Of a stretch of 64,000 bases of DNA, positions 1 through 23,200 are shown one piece after another. The position numbers were made by a program, and so were the translations under genes. How positions within the stretch are numbered: the first letter of the stretch is position 1; each line of letters opens with the position of its first letter. The notes beneath the pieces are model-generated. The model ran no database searches. It was not told the DNA's origin and saw nothing but the letters and a program-made list of their open reading frames with translations. Source of the DNA: Datnioides undecimradiatus (taxonomy: Eukaryota; Chordata; Actinopteri; Lobotiformes; Datnioididae); contig WARS01003734.1 of the NCBI GenBank assembly GCA_008933995.1, positions 1,758,599 to 1,822,598 on the forward strand. The letters are read 5' to 3'.

Positions 1-524
1 GCTCTTCTTAACGTAAGTCTTCTTTATTCTTACATTTTATTTATACTAACTACTTTTTGTGTGTTAATTGCTTTGTCTTATATTATTTAAGTTTGTCCCA
101 GTATTTACTTACAGTTATGACATTTGCATGTGGAGCTGCGTTCATCAAATTAACCTACAGCTATTTAATTAAACTGTAATTAAACTAAACTGTAAATCAC
201 ACACTTCAAATGAGGCCCTTTGAAGCCTGCAAATAGCTTTTAATTTCACTATCGAGAAATCTACTGATTATTTTCTCAATTCTTCAAACGGTTTTGGTCT
301 ATAAAATGTCAGGTAATATTAAAAATATGTATTGAATTATTTACAAATAAAATGAATAATGAAAAAATGGACAAAATGATTCAACATATATCAAAATAAT
401 TACTGCTGAATTTCACAGCTGAGACAAATTAATAAATGGACTAAGCATTGCAGCTCTGGGAGGTCCCTTATATTCTGCAGTGTTATGGTAATTTTGAATA
501 ATCTTTAGAGACTAATAGAACTGT
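1..524. other. AT-rich DNA upstream of u2af2, no gene seen
   Basis: AT-rich sequence with many short stop-rich frames on both strands. I see no exon, RNA gene or recognisable repeat in it. It lies upstream of the first U2AF2 exon and could include distal regulatory sequence, but nothing specific can be supported. Confidence 0.5.
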
Positions 525-563
525 AATAAATAAATAAATACATACATACATACATACATACAA
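525..563. repeat. Compound tetranucleotide microsatellite (AAAT)n-(CATA)n
   Basis: Several copies of 'aaat' pass directly into about six copies of 'cata'. It is a simple repeat just upstream of the presumed u2af2 promoter. Confidence 0.85.
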
Positions 564-579
564 ATGAACTAACGGTCAA

Positions 580-772
580 ACGTTTCCGGTACATCTGGTT
601 GGTTTTATTTTGAAGGCACTAACCGGATATTGAATTTGTGTGTATTGCGCACATTGACACCGGGGGGATTTCACTGGGTTTTGCTGCACTGACACAGCGG
701 GCGTTTGGTTTATCGCTCCCCTTTAGACGAGACAGACCTGCTGTATTCCTACAGAGCCAGATAACCGGTAAA
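580..772 (+). promoter_or_regulatory. Presumed u2af2 proximal promoter and 5' UTR
   Basis: The sequence immediately before the start codon becomes less AT-rich and contains two ETS-like cores ('ttccgg' at 584-589, 'ccggat' at 623-628), typical of TATA-less housekeeping promoters. The transcription start cannot be read from sequence; part of this stretch should be 5' UTR. Inference from motif and position only. Confidence 0.45.
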
Positions 773-10116
<9,344 letters not shown>

Positions 10117-10965
10117 GGGCACAAAGGGTGAACCTGGAAAAGACTTCTTTTATTACACCTTCTACTTAACAAACTGGACTGCAGCGTGTGTGCGTGTGTG
10201 TGTGTCTTCAGTACTGACTAACTCCCAGCTTTAGCCCAATACTCACACAGTGAACTTATTTCACCCAACTGAATTTAAAAACATGCTGTATTACATTTGT
10301 AGTAGAGTGAATGTGACATGTATCTTTACCCAAACCCTAAACTAATACTGCCTGACAATGCCAGAGTAGTTGTCTTACCCATTGTGCACTATATGAGAAA
10401 ACAACAGTCAAATGTTTAGATTTCCCTCCTGAGCACAAACCTTCATTTCTCTGTTTTAGATCTAGATGTGAGGAGCCATCAAGATGTTTATTGTGTGGCT
10501 GTTTACGTGAGAAAGAAAAACATTTTTATTTATCCAAAGTAATATTTTCCTCCGTGCGTCACATATTAATGTTCCTCGAACATATACGATGCTTTTACCT
10601 GTACCGCTTACGTAGACCAAATGTCGACTTTTCATGGTCGTGATTGAAAAGATGTGTTTTGTCAGCCTCAAAGGTCATTTTGTAAATATGAAACATCTGA
10701 AGATAATAGTTATATTAAATTGGCCATTCACACTGGACGCTACTTGAATTAGAAGATTGTGTGAATTAAAAAATTATTTGTCTTTATTCAAATGTTTTTA
10801 TGAAACTTATGAAACTTTTGGACCGTTGACTGTTTTTTAACCCCCCCCCCCCGAAAAGCAATCATCCAATCATAGCTTAGCAACCGTTGCTAGGGTTGCA
10901 GTAAGATGATATTTGCTTGGAGTATTTGGACAGTTTTGTCTTTTCATTGCCTTTTAAAAAATAAA
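10117..10965 (+). other. Presumed u2af2 3' UTR with poly(A) signal
   Basis: Non-coding sequence directly after the u2af2 stop codon. The first canonical 'aataaa' on this strand is at 10960-10965, so the transcript may end shortly after. Later signals near 12203 and 12253 could be alternatives. A 12-bp poly(C) run is at 10841-10852. Confidence 0.45.
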
Positions 10966-11194
10966 ATCAGGAGATAAAAGGTCCAAAGAGAAGATTTAAA
11001 TATGTATATGAGCTCTAATGTTAGCTTCAGATGTTAGCATTTCTTGCTAACTAGCATACCAACAGTGTAAACTGAGCAGTAAGCATATTAGTAATACTAG
11101 ACAGTTTGGGAGTGTTGCAGGTTGAGTTAGCAGCTCTGTCCTGATGTCACTTGCATTTGGGAAGGTTAAAACTTAAGCAACTGCATCTAACGTT

Positions 11195-11600
11195 ACCCAA
11201 GATAGCTTAGCATTTGCCATCACACTGTAGTAGGACTGTCTAGAAATGCAAAAACCACACCTGATATAAACTTGGCCTCCATCCCCATCAGAGTAGTCAC
11301 TTTGGCGGCAGTGTTGCTCTGCTCCCAGTGCTCCTGCCATGCTTGGATCTGTCAGTGGACGTCCACTTATGTCACCTTTTGACATAGATTTTGATGTTTG
11401 CGCTGACAGTGCACAAAAATGCACAGGCAGCATTGCAGACACACATGCAAGAGGTCACAGCCGGTAAATCCTGCTGGTCATCATGTGATGTAACCCAGTG
11501 TACTAACTCATAACACATGCAGCTAACAGCAGCTGCGTCTTTCATACCAGGCCGTGCTGCATTCAGGAGCAGCAGACTCACTTTTCACAACAAGTAAGCT
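11195..11600. repeat. Interspersed repeat, copy B
   Basis: Second copy of the element described at 6895-7435. The shared blocks are 'ttggcctccatc.ccatca.agtag', a 'ctctgctcccag.gctcc' block and 'aggccgtgctgcattcagga'. The copies are clearly diverged, so the insertions are old. Confidence 0.55.
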
Positions 11601-11998
11601 AGTTTTATTCTGCAACATCAGCACTGCTTCTTTATTCCTGCATCCTCTACATGGATCGTCAACTGGTGCAGGTGATGACTGTTTAGCCTTTTAGCTCTAG
11701 TATCATGCATGTAGCCTTGTAGCATGTACCTGGTTCATAGCGACAGTAACTAAGGGGGCGGGGCTTAACAAACAGTCACTAGCAATAATCAGCAATTTGT
11801 TCAAATCAAATCTCAATCGTCTCGTTAAATAAAGCAGATATGCACAAGTGAAGAAATGCACCTTTAAGTTTTGTAGATAGATTACTTGAATGATTTTTTA
11901 AAAGCTTTATTATTTATGTGATTATTTGCATCTGTTAAAGAAAATGTATTATAAATTAACAAGCATTAATTTATTATCAAATAACTTTAATCTGCTTT

Positions 11999-12015
11999 AA
12001 AAAAAAAAAAAAAAA
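11999..12015. repeat. Poly(A) run
   Basis: Seventeen consecutive A residues. It could be the tail of a decayed retroelement, but no element body or target duplication is evident. Confidence 0.6.
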
Positions 12016-13765
12016 GAGTGCAGGCACACACACTATCCAAACAAATGTATCCACCATTGACATGTGAGAAACTGCATTTGGAGCTGATCAGTCTGTTCTG
12101 TTTCAGAGTAAACAGAACAGTATTTTAGTGTATTAAGTGGAACATATCAGATAATAATAACAAACAGACTCTGTATTTTGTACGTTTTTGGATGGCTGAA
12201 AAAATAAAAGATATTTTTAGTTTGTACAATCCCTGCCACTGCCATCGCCTTGAATAAATGCTTGCGTCCTCTGTCAGTCTGTCTGTGTGAGTCATTTTTT
12301 AGTCCATGACATAAAGACACTGGATCAGCTTTAGGTCATAATACAGATAATATTTATTAAACAGGAGTTTTTCCAGCACTAAAGTGAGTTCTGTGTTGTT
12401 TTCTGTCTTTTTACAAGTGTAGTTGACTGATGTGTCATTTAGTCACATGAGTATTCACTGACCTCCAGTGGTTGAAGTGAGGAACAGCAACACTTGAGCG
12501 CATCAGTGATGAACAATGTTATTTGTCACGTCATTCATATGATATGACGGATAAGAGCAGTCATAATCACGCAGCTGTAATCTGTACAAGGTGTTTGAAT
12601 CACGAGCTTTTGCTGAAGAGCGCGATCAGTGCAGCATCACACGTGCTAAGGTAGATTGAGTGCTATCCTTCACTTCCTGTTCATAGTTTCAAATTAAAGT
12701 CACTAATAAACTCTAATCGCCTTACAGCAAAAAATAGGGAATTACATTAATATAAATTGATTTGTCTGCGGACTTGATAACGAAGTAATTTATAATTGCT
12801 TTAGAGTTGTCTTTGTAGTAATATTCATTGATATCTGCAGATCAGAACAATATTTACTATTTCAGTAGCATTTATGACAACAAATAAGTGAGCCAACACA
12901 AGTTCATTTAAACAGTATTATTGCTGTTTTCAACAGTAATAAAAATGTGAAACATCCTAAAATCTAACCCAGAACTTGACCAACACCAAAGTGCCTTTCT
13001 GTTGAATGTTTTATTTACTTGTCACTTCCTTTTCCTTCATTTACGTTAATTTACACAGGCCTCTGGTATAATTCTGCTATGTATGGTTAAAATATCCTGC
13101 AGCATACAGTAGCTAAATGTAGTAGCTGACTATTGTGACATTTGACAAAAGACACTGTTTCTGTTCATTAAGTAAAATTTATTTGTTGTTTATTTTTCTG
13201 CTACTGATCAAACCAGTATGTCACTTTACTTGTAGGAGCAGAATAAGAAGTGCAACACTGTTAATGAGTGATGTTTATATAGTGCTTGCTTTGTAATTTT
13301 TAAATTTACTTCCCTTTTTTACCCCGAAACACTTAAACGTCCAGTTACCTAGAACTCAACGCATTTTAATTATTTTATTAAAACACACTATTCTTTAACA
13401 TAAATACAACATCCTTGTATAGAAATGTGTGTTTGCATTCACTGCATCTAGACCTATATAAAGTAACTTAGTACATTTGAACAATTTAATTTGTTTACAG
13501 TCTTCATACTTGTATACACGTTGTATGTTGCCTGTTGTTTTTAATTGTCAGTATTTTTAGCGCTTCTGTAAATTATGTGAACACACATTTGCCAATAAAG
13601 CAAATTCAAGTTATTGATAAAGTCTTGTATTATTATATTTTATTTTTAATTTACTTAAATCTTTCCAAATAAACACATGTATTTATTTTAATTTTTTAAA
13701 CTAATTTATTTATTCATGAAAAGAAAGCAGAGAACTACAGCAAACGAGTTTTATTTTGTAAGGCT
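12016..13765. other. AT-rich intergenic spacer
   Basis: Spacer between u2af2 and the MPRIP-like gene. It contains short stop-rich frames only. I see no exon, RNA gene or classifiable repeat. Confidence 0.5.
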
Positions 13766-13947
13766 TTGACCGGATGTTGTTACGTCAGACACATGTCCAT
13801 GACGACAGCAGTCAACACAGCTCGAGCTGCGTTTGACAGATGTTCCGCTGGGGATAAACCGCTTCATTCAATGCCGGAGCACCGGAGCAGGTTAGCGGCC
13901 TGTTCTCGGACTTTTCACCGGCTGAGGAGAGCTGAGCTGCCCGAAAC
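13766..13947 (+). promoter_or_regulatory. Presumed promoter and 5' UTR of the MPRIP-like gene
   Basis: Just upstream of the start codon lie an ETS-like 'ccggatgt' (13770-13777) and a CRE/ATF-like 'ttacgtca' (13780-13787), and GC content rises sharply relative to the preceding spacer. The exact transcription start is unknown. Function inferred from motif and position. Confidence 0.45.
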
Positions 13948-16900
13948 ATGTCGGCGGAGAAGGCGACGAGTCCGTGTAACAAATTCCAGGCGAACATCTT
14001 CAACAAGAGTAAATGTCAAAACTGCTTCAAGTCCCGCGAGCTGCATCTGTTGAACGACCGCGACATGGAGCAGGTAACGTTCAAGCGCTAATATCAGTCA
14101 CTTTTAGCTAAAGAGAGGACGGCACGGGGGAGACCTTTTATCCTTTAACACTCTAAATCTCTAATTAAAATTAAAAACATGATTGAAATCGTTTTAATTG
14201 GTGCTTCTGGTGTGTAAAGTGGGTCATGAAATAATTTTTTAAAAGCAAAAAGAAAAAAAAAACATACTGTTTCTGATTTTCTGTCCACCAACAGTTGTTT
14301 TCTACACTTTATAACAAAAGATCAAAGTTCAGCTTTTAATAAGAAAAGGTCTTTTCTTAAACTTTTAAAAACTGATGAATGCGGTGAAAATTATGAATCC
14401 ACATATGTAGGAACGTTAAATGTTGCAAATCTCGCGATATTTTGGAAGCGATATCAATAATGTGATGATGAGATTTCAGTTTCACTAAAACCCCTCTACT
14501 TTAAGTCAGATCTAAAACCAGGAAAACACAACCACTTACATTATGTCATGATACTAAAATACCCATAATCTGGGTTAATTTATAGTTTTATCTATCAATA
14601 GAGTATCAATACATTACCTAGGCATGGTGCCAACCCAATACTGTTGCTTTGTATACACAGGGGGAATGTACTGGGACAGTGGAATAAATATAGTAAAACT
14701 AAAAGTATTTTCTGTGTAAAATAACATAAAATGAAAGTAATCCAGTACAAATACTGAAAACTTTTGCTGAAAAACAGTATTTGTGTATATTATGTATATG
14801 TATATGTTTTTTTACTTCCCACTATATTTATTTACACAGTATTTTACACTGTTGGATTGGAAAATGTTATTTTATCTGAATATAGTGTGACAAAAGATTC
14901 ATCAGTTACCTAAATTATCCCTTAGTGCTCATCTTGATTAACGAGCAAACATTACTGCGGAGTAAATGAGTCATGTCCCTGTGTCGATGCGCTGCAGCAG
15001 CTCGGTGCCTCCGAAAACATTGTTCCTGCAGGTCTGTCATGTGGAGGTGATGTAAGGAGGCGATCATGACGGCTTCCTACATGCCTCACATTGTTGAAAT
15101 ATGTTATTTTCTGCCTGTCTCTCCCCCCGTCCTGCCTGGTTTCACTGCGCCCTGTAATTTCAGAGCTGTTGCTCAACCTGCAAACACTGTACACTACCGT
15201 CTGTAGACGAGTGTGGAGCATCTTCTCACTGTTTTTAATATGTCAGATATTACACGCTGTGTGCAGAGAAAAGCATGCAGTTCAGCTTTTTAATTAGTCG
15301 AACAGTCACTCAATTTGGAAAATGGGTCATTTTCTAAGCACTGTAAATTGTTATAATGAGAAATTGTGAAAAGGTGTCAGCTGAGGAATCGATAATGAGA
15401 ATAATCATTGACCTGAATCCAGAAAACTGAGAAGCTGCATCATTTTGCTCGTTTGCTGCGTTTGTTTGGTGTTTTTACAGTTTTCCTCCCCCCCCACATA
15501 TTTAATATAGTCAAAGAAAGACAAAGAAAAACATCAAATCTTCACATTTGACAGTCAGAAAATAGGAAATGTTTGATATTTTTGAATTGAACTAATGTTT
15601 TAAACAATAGTCCCAACCTGTCAGAGGTCTTAACGCTTCAGTTTCCTCTTTGAATTACAGGCCAAACCGATCTACGGGGGCTGGCTGTGTTTGGCTCCCG
15701 AGGGGACGGATTTTGACAACCCGATGCAGAGGTCGAGGGTAGGACATCGTGAAACTGAGTGATCGCATTCACACAACAGATCATTTTACAGATTATTATT
15801 CTAATTTTCTTTCTTTGTTTTGTCAGAAATGGCAGCGGCGCTTCTTCATCCTGTATGAACACGGCAGCCTGAGCTTCGCCCTGGATGAGCTGGTGGGAAA
15901 CTGTGACCGAACACAAATATTGAATTTGAATAAACGCGAGGTCGCAGTTTAGAGTAAATCCTGCTCTGTACATGATTCTGCATTTACAGTACGTCGGGAT
16001 CAAGGCTGCATCTTTAGGCCAGATGTCGTGTGCAGAACCACAGCAGATGATTTGGGCTTAGCCTGTCCTTTAATGCACACATCCCCCCCTCATCGCGCTC
16101 TCTCTCTCTGTGATCCCCTCAAATCTCATTCCCTCATCTCTTTCAGTCCACTCTTAACGCCGCAAAGTACTTTCTGTTTCAACTGTCATTCTGGCGAGCA
16201 GCACAGTTTAGCTCTGCGGCGGCCACCGGAGTAACTTAGCTGCTCTGACTCTCCCACAGCCGAGCACTCTGCCGCAGGGGACGATGAACCTGAACCTGTG
16301 CACGGACATCGCCGATGCAGAGCCGAGGACGGGTCAGAGAAATGCACTCTGCGTCGTCACACCGGAGCAGGAGATATTCATCCGTGGTGACAGTAAAGAG
16401 ATCATCAACGGGTCGGTACAAAGAGAAATGAGAAGCGGGTGAGGAGGTTTCCTGCATCCCACCAAACTAATGTCTTTGTTCTCCAGGTGGAGCGAGCAGC
16501 TCGGCGTCTACCTGCGGACAAACAAGCAGAAGAAAAAACGCAAAGTGGAGCCTGTTGCCACCCAGGTAGCAACGCAACTCTCCGTCAAAGCCCTTCAGTT
16601 AATGCTTGAGCGCACTTTTTGAGCAGGAGAGCTTCAAAAGACACTTCATGTGCCTGTGTTGAAGTTTTAGCATAGACATTCATGCTCCTCTGAGGATGAA
16701 CTCTGATCAAAATGTCCACAAAAACACACAAACAACACAAAACGTTGGCAGTTTTGTGATGTTCAGACAAAAGATAGAACACTTAGAGTCATTTCCTGTT
16801 TCTGTGTGACACAGTCAGAGGATTCAGCCTCTGGGCACCATGAATGTCTGAACTTCAGTCTGAAGAAATGTGGACTAATTATTATTGAGCCACTGCTCTG

Positions 16901-19900
16901 AAAGGTTTAAATAAGAAATAAAGAAATGAGTGGAAGAAGAACTATGTTTTGTTTTTCTAATGAACCATTAGGAACCCAGTCCAGCAAAGATGGCTGCAAC
17001 TGAAGACCAGCAGGGGAGGGGACCAGGTGTGACCCCCATGTGGACTGTGGCAGACACGGATCCCCCGGGCCCAGAGCAGACTCCTGCAGGTGCAGCAGAA
17101 ACAAAACACACACACACACACACACAAGCTGAGGCTTTCATGTCTGTCAGCCACTTCCTGTCTTCGCACACTGTCCTAACATCCTGCAGATGTTCTCACA
17201 CTTGCAGCTTCTTATTTATACTTTTAACCCACGTCCATCTAAGCATGTTGACTGGGCGCTGGTTTGTCATCATGGGAACTGGAGTTTGAGCAGGAAGTCA
17301 GAGATACATAAACACAGACTGACAGACAGGGACACACTGTGAGACGTGCAGGAAGACCTGTGTCTCTGACCTTCAGGCATCATAAAAGTCACATGATCCA
17401 TAAAAGACCTCCTAAACACGTCCTAATGGGCTCGATGGTGAGCACAGGACATGTCCTCACTGGAGCTCTGTGCTTATTGCAGCGTCTGGAGAGGTCCTGT
17501 AATGAAGGCCTGGATTAACTCCTGCTGACTGTGCCTATAGGCTGCACAAGGGAGCCTCTGAGAGCCGAACAGGGACTAATGAATGATGCTCTGTCAGGGT
17601 CTCCTGGACTGTCATTGAATTCCTGGACTGTCATTGAAGGTGTTTTCCAGGTTATTTCAGGCATTCACTGCATTTAGATGGTAGTTTTTGTTTGCTTTAG
17701 CGGCATAGCAGCAAAAATCAGCTCACAAATAACTTTAACAGATAATAATCGTCAAATATTTAATACGGTTCATGTCTTTTTTGATAAATAATGTCTATAA
17801 ATGTCATTTAAAGCTTCACCCATCAGCATTTTAATATAAATAATGTCCAAATTCACTCAATCTATAGCGTCTTTTAGCTCACCGGTTTGGGTACGGTCTC
17901 AAAAGGCTGCTCTCCTGTTGTTTTTTCTATTGTTTTCTAAATATAAAACTTATTGAGCTGCTTCTTTTTAATTATCGAGGTCATTTCCTAAACCTGGGAG
18001 AAAAACACTGCACACCATTAAGTGAAATGTTAAAAAGGGGAAACAATGGAGGTTTTGTGCCACTGGCTGCAGTCGTGTGATTAAAAAAGAATGACTTCAT
18101 CCAGCTTGTCAGCTGCTGGCTGCTTAAAAGGAGCCGGGGTGATGTGGTAAAGAGACACGGGGTCTCAAATACGTTCTAAAACACAGACACTTCCTGCTCT
18201 CGGTGTATCTGAAACCCCTTTTGTGTTTCTCTCCGTCTCCAGAAAACGCTTCGACCCACCTGCGCCCGCTCACCAGCGACTCTCTGACCTTGGATGCTGC
18301 TGGTTTCGTTAGTCCCGTCGACTCCTTGGACTTAGTGTCCAATGGAAACGCTAACAGCAACAACCAGCTGGCCGAGTCAAAGAACATCCAGACATCAGCA
18401 AACAACAAGAACCAGAGCCGGGACAGAAGGTTAGAACTGAGTCTGGCTGGAAATTTACATTTTCCAGCCAACTTTGTTGAGAATATCAGTAAATAACTCT
18501 TCTTTACGTTGTGTTTGGCAGCATTCTGGTGTTTACATCCATATGTTTGCATGTTTTCTGCGGTTAACAGCCGTTTAAAGTGCCGTGGCAGAGGAAGAGG
18601 GGGTAAATGTGCAAGCAATTAGCACAAAGGACATCCAATGCCTCTGTGCCTCCCCCCCCAGTATAAAGCTGAGCAGCCATCACACACCACAAAACACCAG
18701 ATCAAAGGCTCACGCTCTACCCCTCCATTAGAGATCTGACTGCTGCATTTTTAAATTTAGCTTAGAGAAACCCTCCCAGTTTGTGCCCCAGCAGCATGTA
18801 AACTGGTCATGTGACGGGGGGATACATCATTTCTTCACTCATTGCCTTTTTGGGAAACAAAAACAGAAAATACTCATGCCACCCCCCAAATAAGGCCAGA
18901 AATTCCTAAACGCTGGTGTAATTAGATATCTGCGGCATTGTTTCTCAGGACCTTAACGCCGACTGTCTGCCTGCCTGTCAGGGGAAGTCGACTCCAGCTT
19001 GAAGCTTCAGTTCTGAGGGCACAAAGTGTCTGCACCCACCAGAGGCCGAGCACTCGCACACCAGTTACTGGATTTATATCTGATTGTATGTGTGATACTG
19101 TACTGAAACTCAGTGAAACAGTAACCGATGGCTTAAATTCAAACGCACAAGAGTTAAACCGATATTTCAACAAAGTCATATCTATAAATAATATTAAACT
19201 GATATATATTAACTAATTAAGTCATTTGTTTGAGAAAGCAGCCAGTCATTTCCGCTGAATTGGCACTAAATATTAGCCGCCATATCTGTTGTCAGTTCAA
19301 TTTTACGTCTATATGTCTGTCGATTTCTGTCTAATCATGTTTCTTCATATTCATATTTTAAAGTTAATGCCAAACTTTAATGAGATAAAAGACTAAAAAC
19401 TGCTGCCACTGTTATTTGATAGTGTTGTCATTTTTAGCAAAGAAGCAGGCTAACAGGCTAACCTGTTGCAAACTGGCAACATTCATACATACATACATAC
19501 ATACTAGCAGCATAGTAAAGCAAAATATAATATATATATATACTGAATAACTTCTACTTTAAGCTGGACTGAATGAAAAAGCACTCGATGGTGCAGTTTG
19601 TCTGAAGCACCACAACGAAGTGAACAGTTTTGTTTTTTGAGTGAAATGTCTCAACAACTGTGTTAGCATGCTTGTTAGCATGTTTAGCTCAAAGCTAAGT
19701 TAAGCGCAGCCTCACAGAGCAGCTGGCATGGCTGTTTTCACTCATATGATTATTTATTACAAATAAAAAATCAGCTATTTTCTCAATTAAATGTCAAGAA
19801 TATTGATTAATGCTAATCAGAAGTAACAAAAACCAAAGCATTTTAGATCATTATCCAGAAAATCTGAATTTCCTCACACTTATAAGCCAGAAATAGCATT

Positions 19901-20210
19901 TTTTTGGCATTTTGACTTGATTAATAATACATTTGATTAAGATCAGAATTAACCCATAGATTAATTATTTCAGCATTTAATTCAAACACAGGTCATGGCA
20001 TCAACAACAGAATAAACTAAAAAATTTATAGCAAATTGCAATAATAGAAACTGTAATAATGATAATATTAATAATTACATAATAGAATAAATTACCCCCC
20101 CAAAAAAACCTGCAAACACATCAGAATATTTATAAAATACTGAGTTAAAATCATAAATGCAGTGTCTTCCTGTTGTCTTTGGTGTTAACTTCCTATCTGC
20201 CTCTGTCACG

Positions 20211-20261
<51 letters not shown>

Positions 20262-23200
20262 ACTGACTGATCCTGAACCCAACTTTTAAACTGACAGCGT
20301 TGCTCTGACATCAGTGGGAAGCTCGTCCGCTCTTCAGTCTCTCAGCAGCAACAATAGCGGTGGTGACACTCGGGGCTTCAGCGTCCTCTGGGCTCTGTTC
20401 TCTGCACAGGTGCTGTTTGGAGTCTGTTATCGAGCCGTCATCCTCACTGCGACGCCGCTGGAAATCACGTCAGACCCCACCTGTGTGTTAGCCGCGGCAA
20501 TGAGGCACCACGTAGCATGATGTGTGTTTGTTAAAGGATTGTTCACAAATCAGCTGTTCGTGTTTTCCAGCCGCCGCAGCCCAACGGAGAGGCTGCTGGG
20601 ACTGGAGGAAGGTGGGCCGGCCGTCAACAGGAAGGGCAGGAGTGAGGCTCGTGGCAACAAGCGAGAGGTAACTGCCCCAAGTTCCTAACACCAGTTCACC
20701 CCCGATGCATACTCACGTGTGTTTTTACTGTGAACTTCATCCAATTTAGTGTAAATCTATATTTTCTCTTCAGCTCAAATGCTAACTACAGCCTTTAAAC
20801 TCAGCCTGAACACTCCCCATTAACATATTTTGTGTGATGCAGCGAGTCATAGTACAGACATGGATGTATCATGAACTAGATGTCGTGTGACAGATGGTTT
20901 CGCTCACAGCGGCTCTTTCGACGTGTGATCTTATGTATTTTTGGGTCCATAGTGCAGAGATAGTGTATCTAAAACCAGTTATTTATAGATTTCTCAGTGT
21001 TTGGGGGCTGAAAGGATCAATATCCGATAATAAAAATGTAGTTTTCCCTCGTAAAACGTATTCACCGTTGCACTTTTTCCAATAACTCTCTACGGGAATG
21101 ATTGATTGTGCGTCTTGTAACAAACAGGGAAGTTGCTAAACCTCCTGTGTGGCTGCGTTACCATTTTGAAGAGCTGATTTTGGCCTTTTGGCTCGTCGCC
21201 ATCTTGGTTTTTTGGAGCCGGAAGTGACAATATTTTGCACCCCGCTGCAAAATCCTGCAGATTTAAGGCACTTGAGCATCGGCCTCACCTACATCCACAG
21301 CTTTTACGGTGCTACAGTTTGTAATCCCTCCATTATGCTCAGGGTCCGTCTCGTCTCCTGCCAGTGCACGAAGTACCTTCAAAGTGAGTCATGGAGGAGG
21401 CATGTTTTATTACGCAACATACAATAATTGTTCAAACAGCTTTCGGCTCAGAGCAACATTTCTCTGTAATTTCTGCAGGTTTCACGTTGTTACTGTTTCA
21501 TCCAGTTAAATAGTTTGAATTTTAATACTTTTAAGTGCTTCTCACTGCAAATACTGATGAATTATGGCAAATTTAGATCAATTCACCACAAAGCATGTAA
21601 CTAATTAGATTTTTTAGTTGTGTGACGGCCCCAAAAATGAAAAAAAAGATGTAAAAATCGGAAAATATCCCAGTTTACTGAATCGTAAAGCCTTTTAGTG
21701 ATCGTATCACCTGGTTGATCCACGGCTCTGTGGGAGTCCAAAGAGTACAGCAGCAACATGAATCAGAAAACAGGTTTTTAGTGTCAAACGAGGAAAAACT
21801 GTGGTTGTTTTCTACCACATGAGAGAGGTAACCATGAGGAGGTGAAGCTGATTAATCTCTTTGGTTGGTTCGTCATGATTCAGACCAGTCAGTGTATCCA
21901 GGCTGTCCTGGGCTGGGCTGGGCTGTGGGCTGGACTGGAACATGGCTGACTCACAGGGCACGACCAGGTGTTGTGCAGAGAGCAACGTCACTGTTAACGG
22001 TAACTAATCAAACCCTGCGGACGTCTGGGCGAAGTAAATAACCGACGCTGCATCAGTGCAGGAGTGTGTGAGACCTGATTCACTGCAGTGTGTGTTTATG
22101 TGTTTGCCGGAGTGTTAACCGCTGACAGAAGAGTTTGGCATGAAACGCGTGGACGGGGTCGCTGCCGCCGTGTCGGGACATGCGTTTCCTGCAGCCTGTG
22201 TGGAAGCGGGTGCATGTGTCAGCAGGTGGGAGAGGAGGCGGTGATTCATCCAGAGCTGCATTTTGTTTGTGAGCAGAACTGGTTTTGATGCCCCGAAGGC
22301 ATTCAGGCCGCCTCCCGTTGTGGGTTGTAATCCGGAAGGCGACATTCCTCGTGCTGGTTTTTCTTTTTTTCCAGGGATTCCTCAGACAAACGAGATGCAG
22401 CGTAATGTCAGAAGCTGTGACTCTCGATGACAATCTCAAAACCGCTGGTAAACTGCCGAGTCATGAAACAGCTCACGTTCACTGGGCCTGATGCTGTGCC
22501 TCTGTTTGCACATCTGTTTGTGAACGATAGTCACCGTGTAGACTCTAGTGATTAAGGAGGTGAGTAGATCTTAACAAGAGTCTGTCTGTCAGCAAGCACG
22601 AAGCACGAACCGTCCGTGTGAAGCAAACGAAACACTCGAGCAGCGATCACGTCTGTTCACGGCAAAGACGTGTTCAGACCAAACGGAAACAGAATCGCTG
22701 CCAGAAACGAAGCAGCAGGACGCAGGTTGAGATGAACCTGCATCTGCCGTCATCTTCTGTCAGCTCCTTGCTGTTTGTGGTGTTCTCTACATAATTGGTG
22801 CTGAAATGAAAGATTTTGGCTTGTTAGGAGCAAGAAACCTTTAAACAACCCTGATGCGTCATGTCGGACTTCAGATGGAGCTAAATACGTCTCATTCCTT
22901 CGAACACCTTCGAGGACTCTCCTCAACTTTGGGCTCAAACAACCAATTTGACTCAAAGATGAACTGAAAGGTCAAGGTCACTGCCGTAAAACTAGTCTGT
23001 GGCTTTGTCAGCGGGATATTTTAGGAATTTCTCAAGAGGAATTCGAGAGGAATCGGTTTCCTGTGGTTTGAATGTATTTAGTGACGTGTTTGTTTGAGTG
23101 AGGCTGCAGCATCTGGTCAAAGCTTTATCCATCCATACATCCATCTTCTTCTGCTTATCCGGGGCCGGGTCGCGGGGGCAGCAGCTTGAGCAGGGATGCC

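Noticed and set aside
638-772. In-frame upstream extension of U2AF2
   Set aside because: The frame is open but contains no ATG before the conserved MSDFEEFEKQL start, so no extended protein is proposed.
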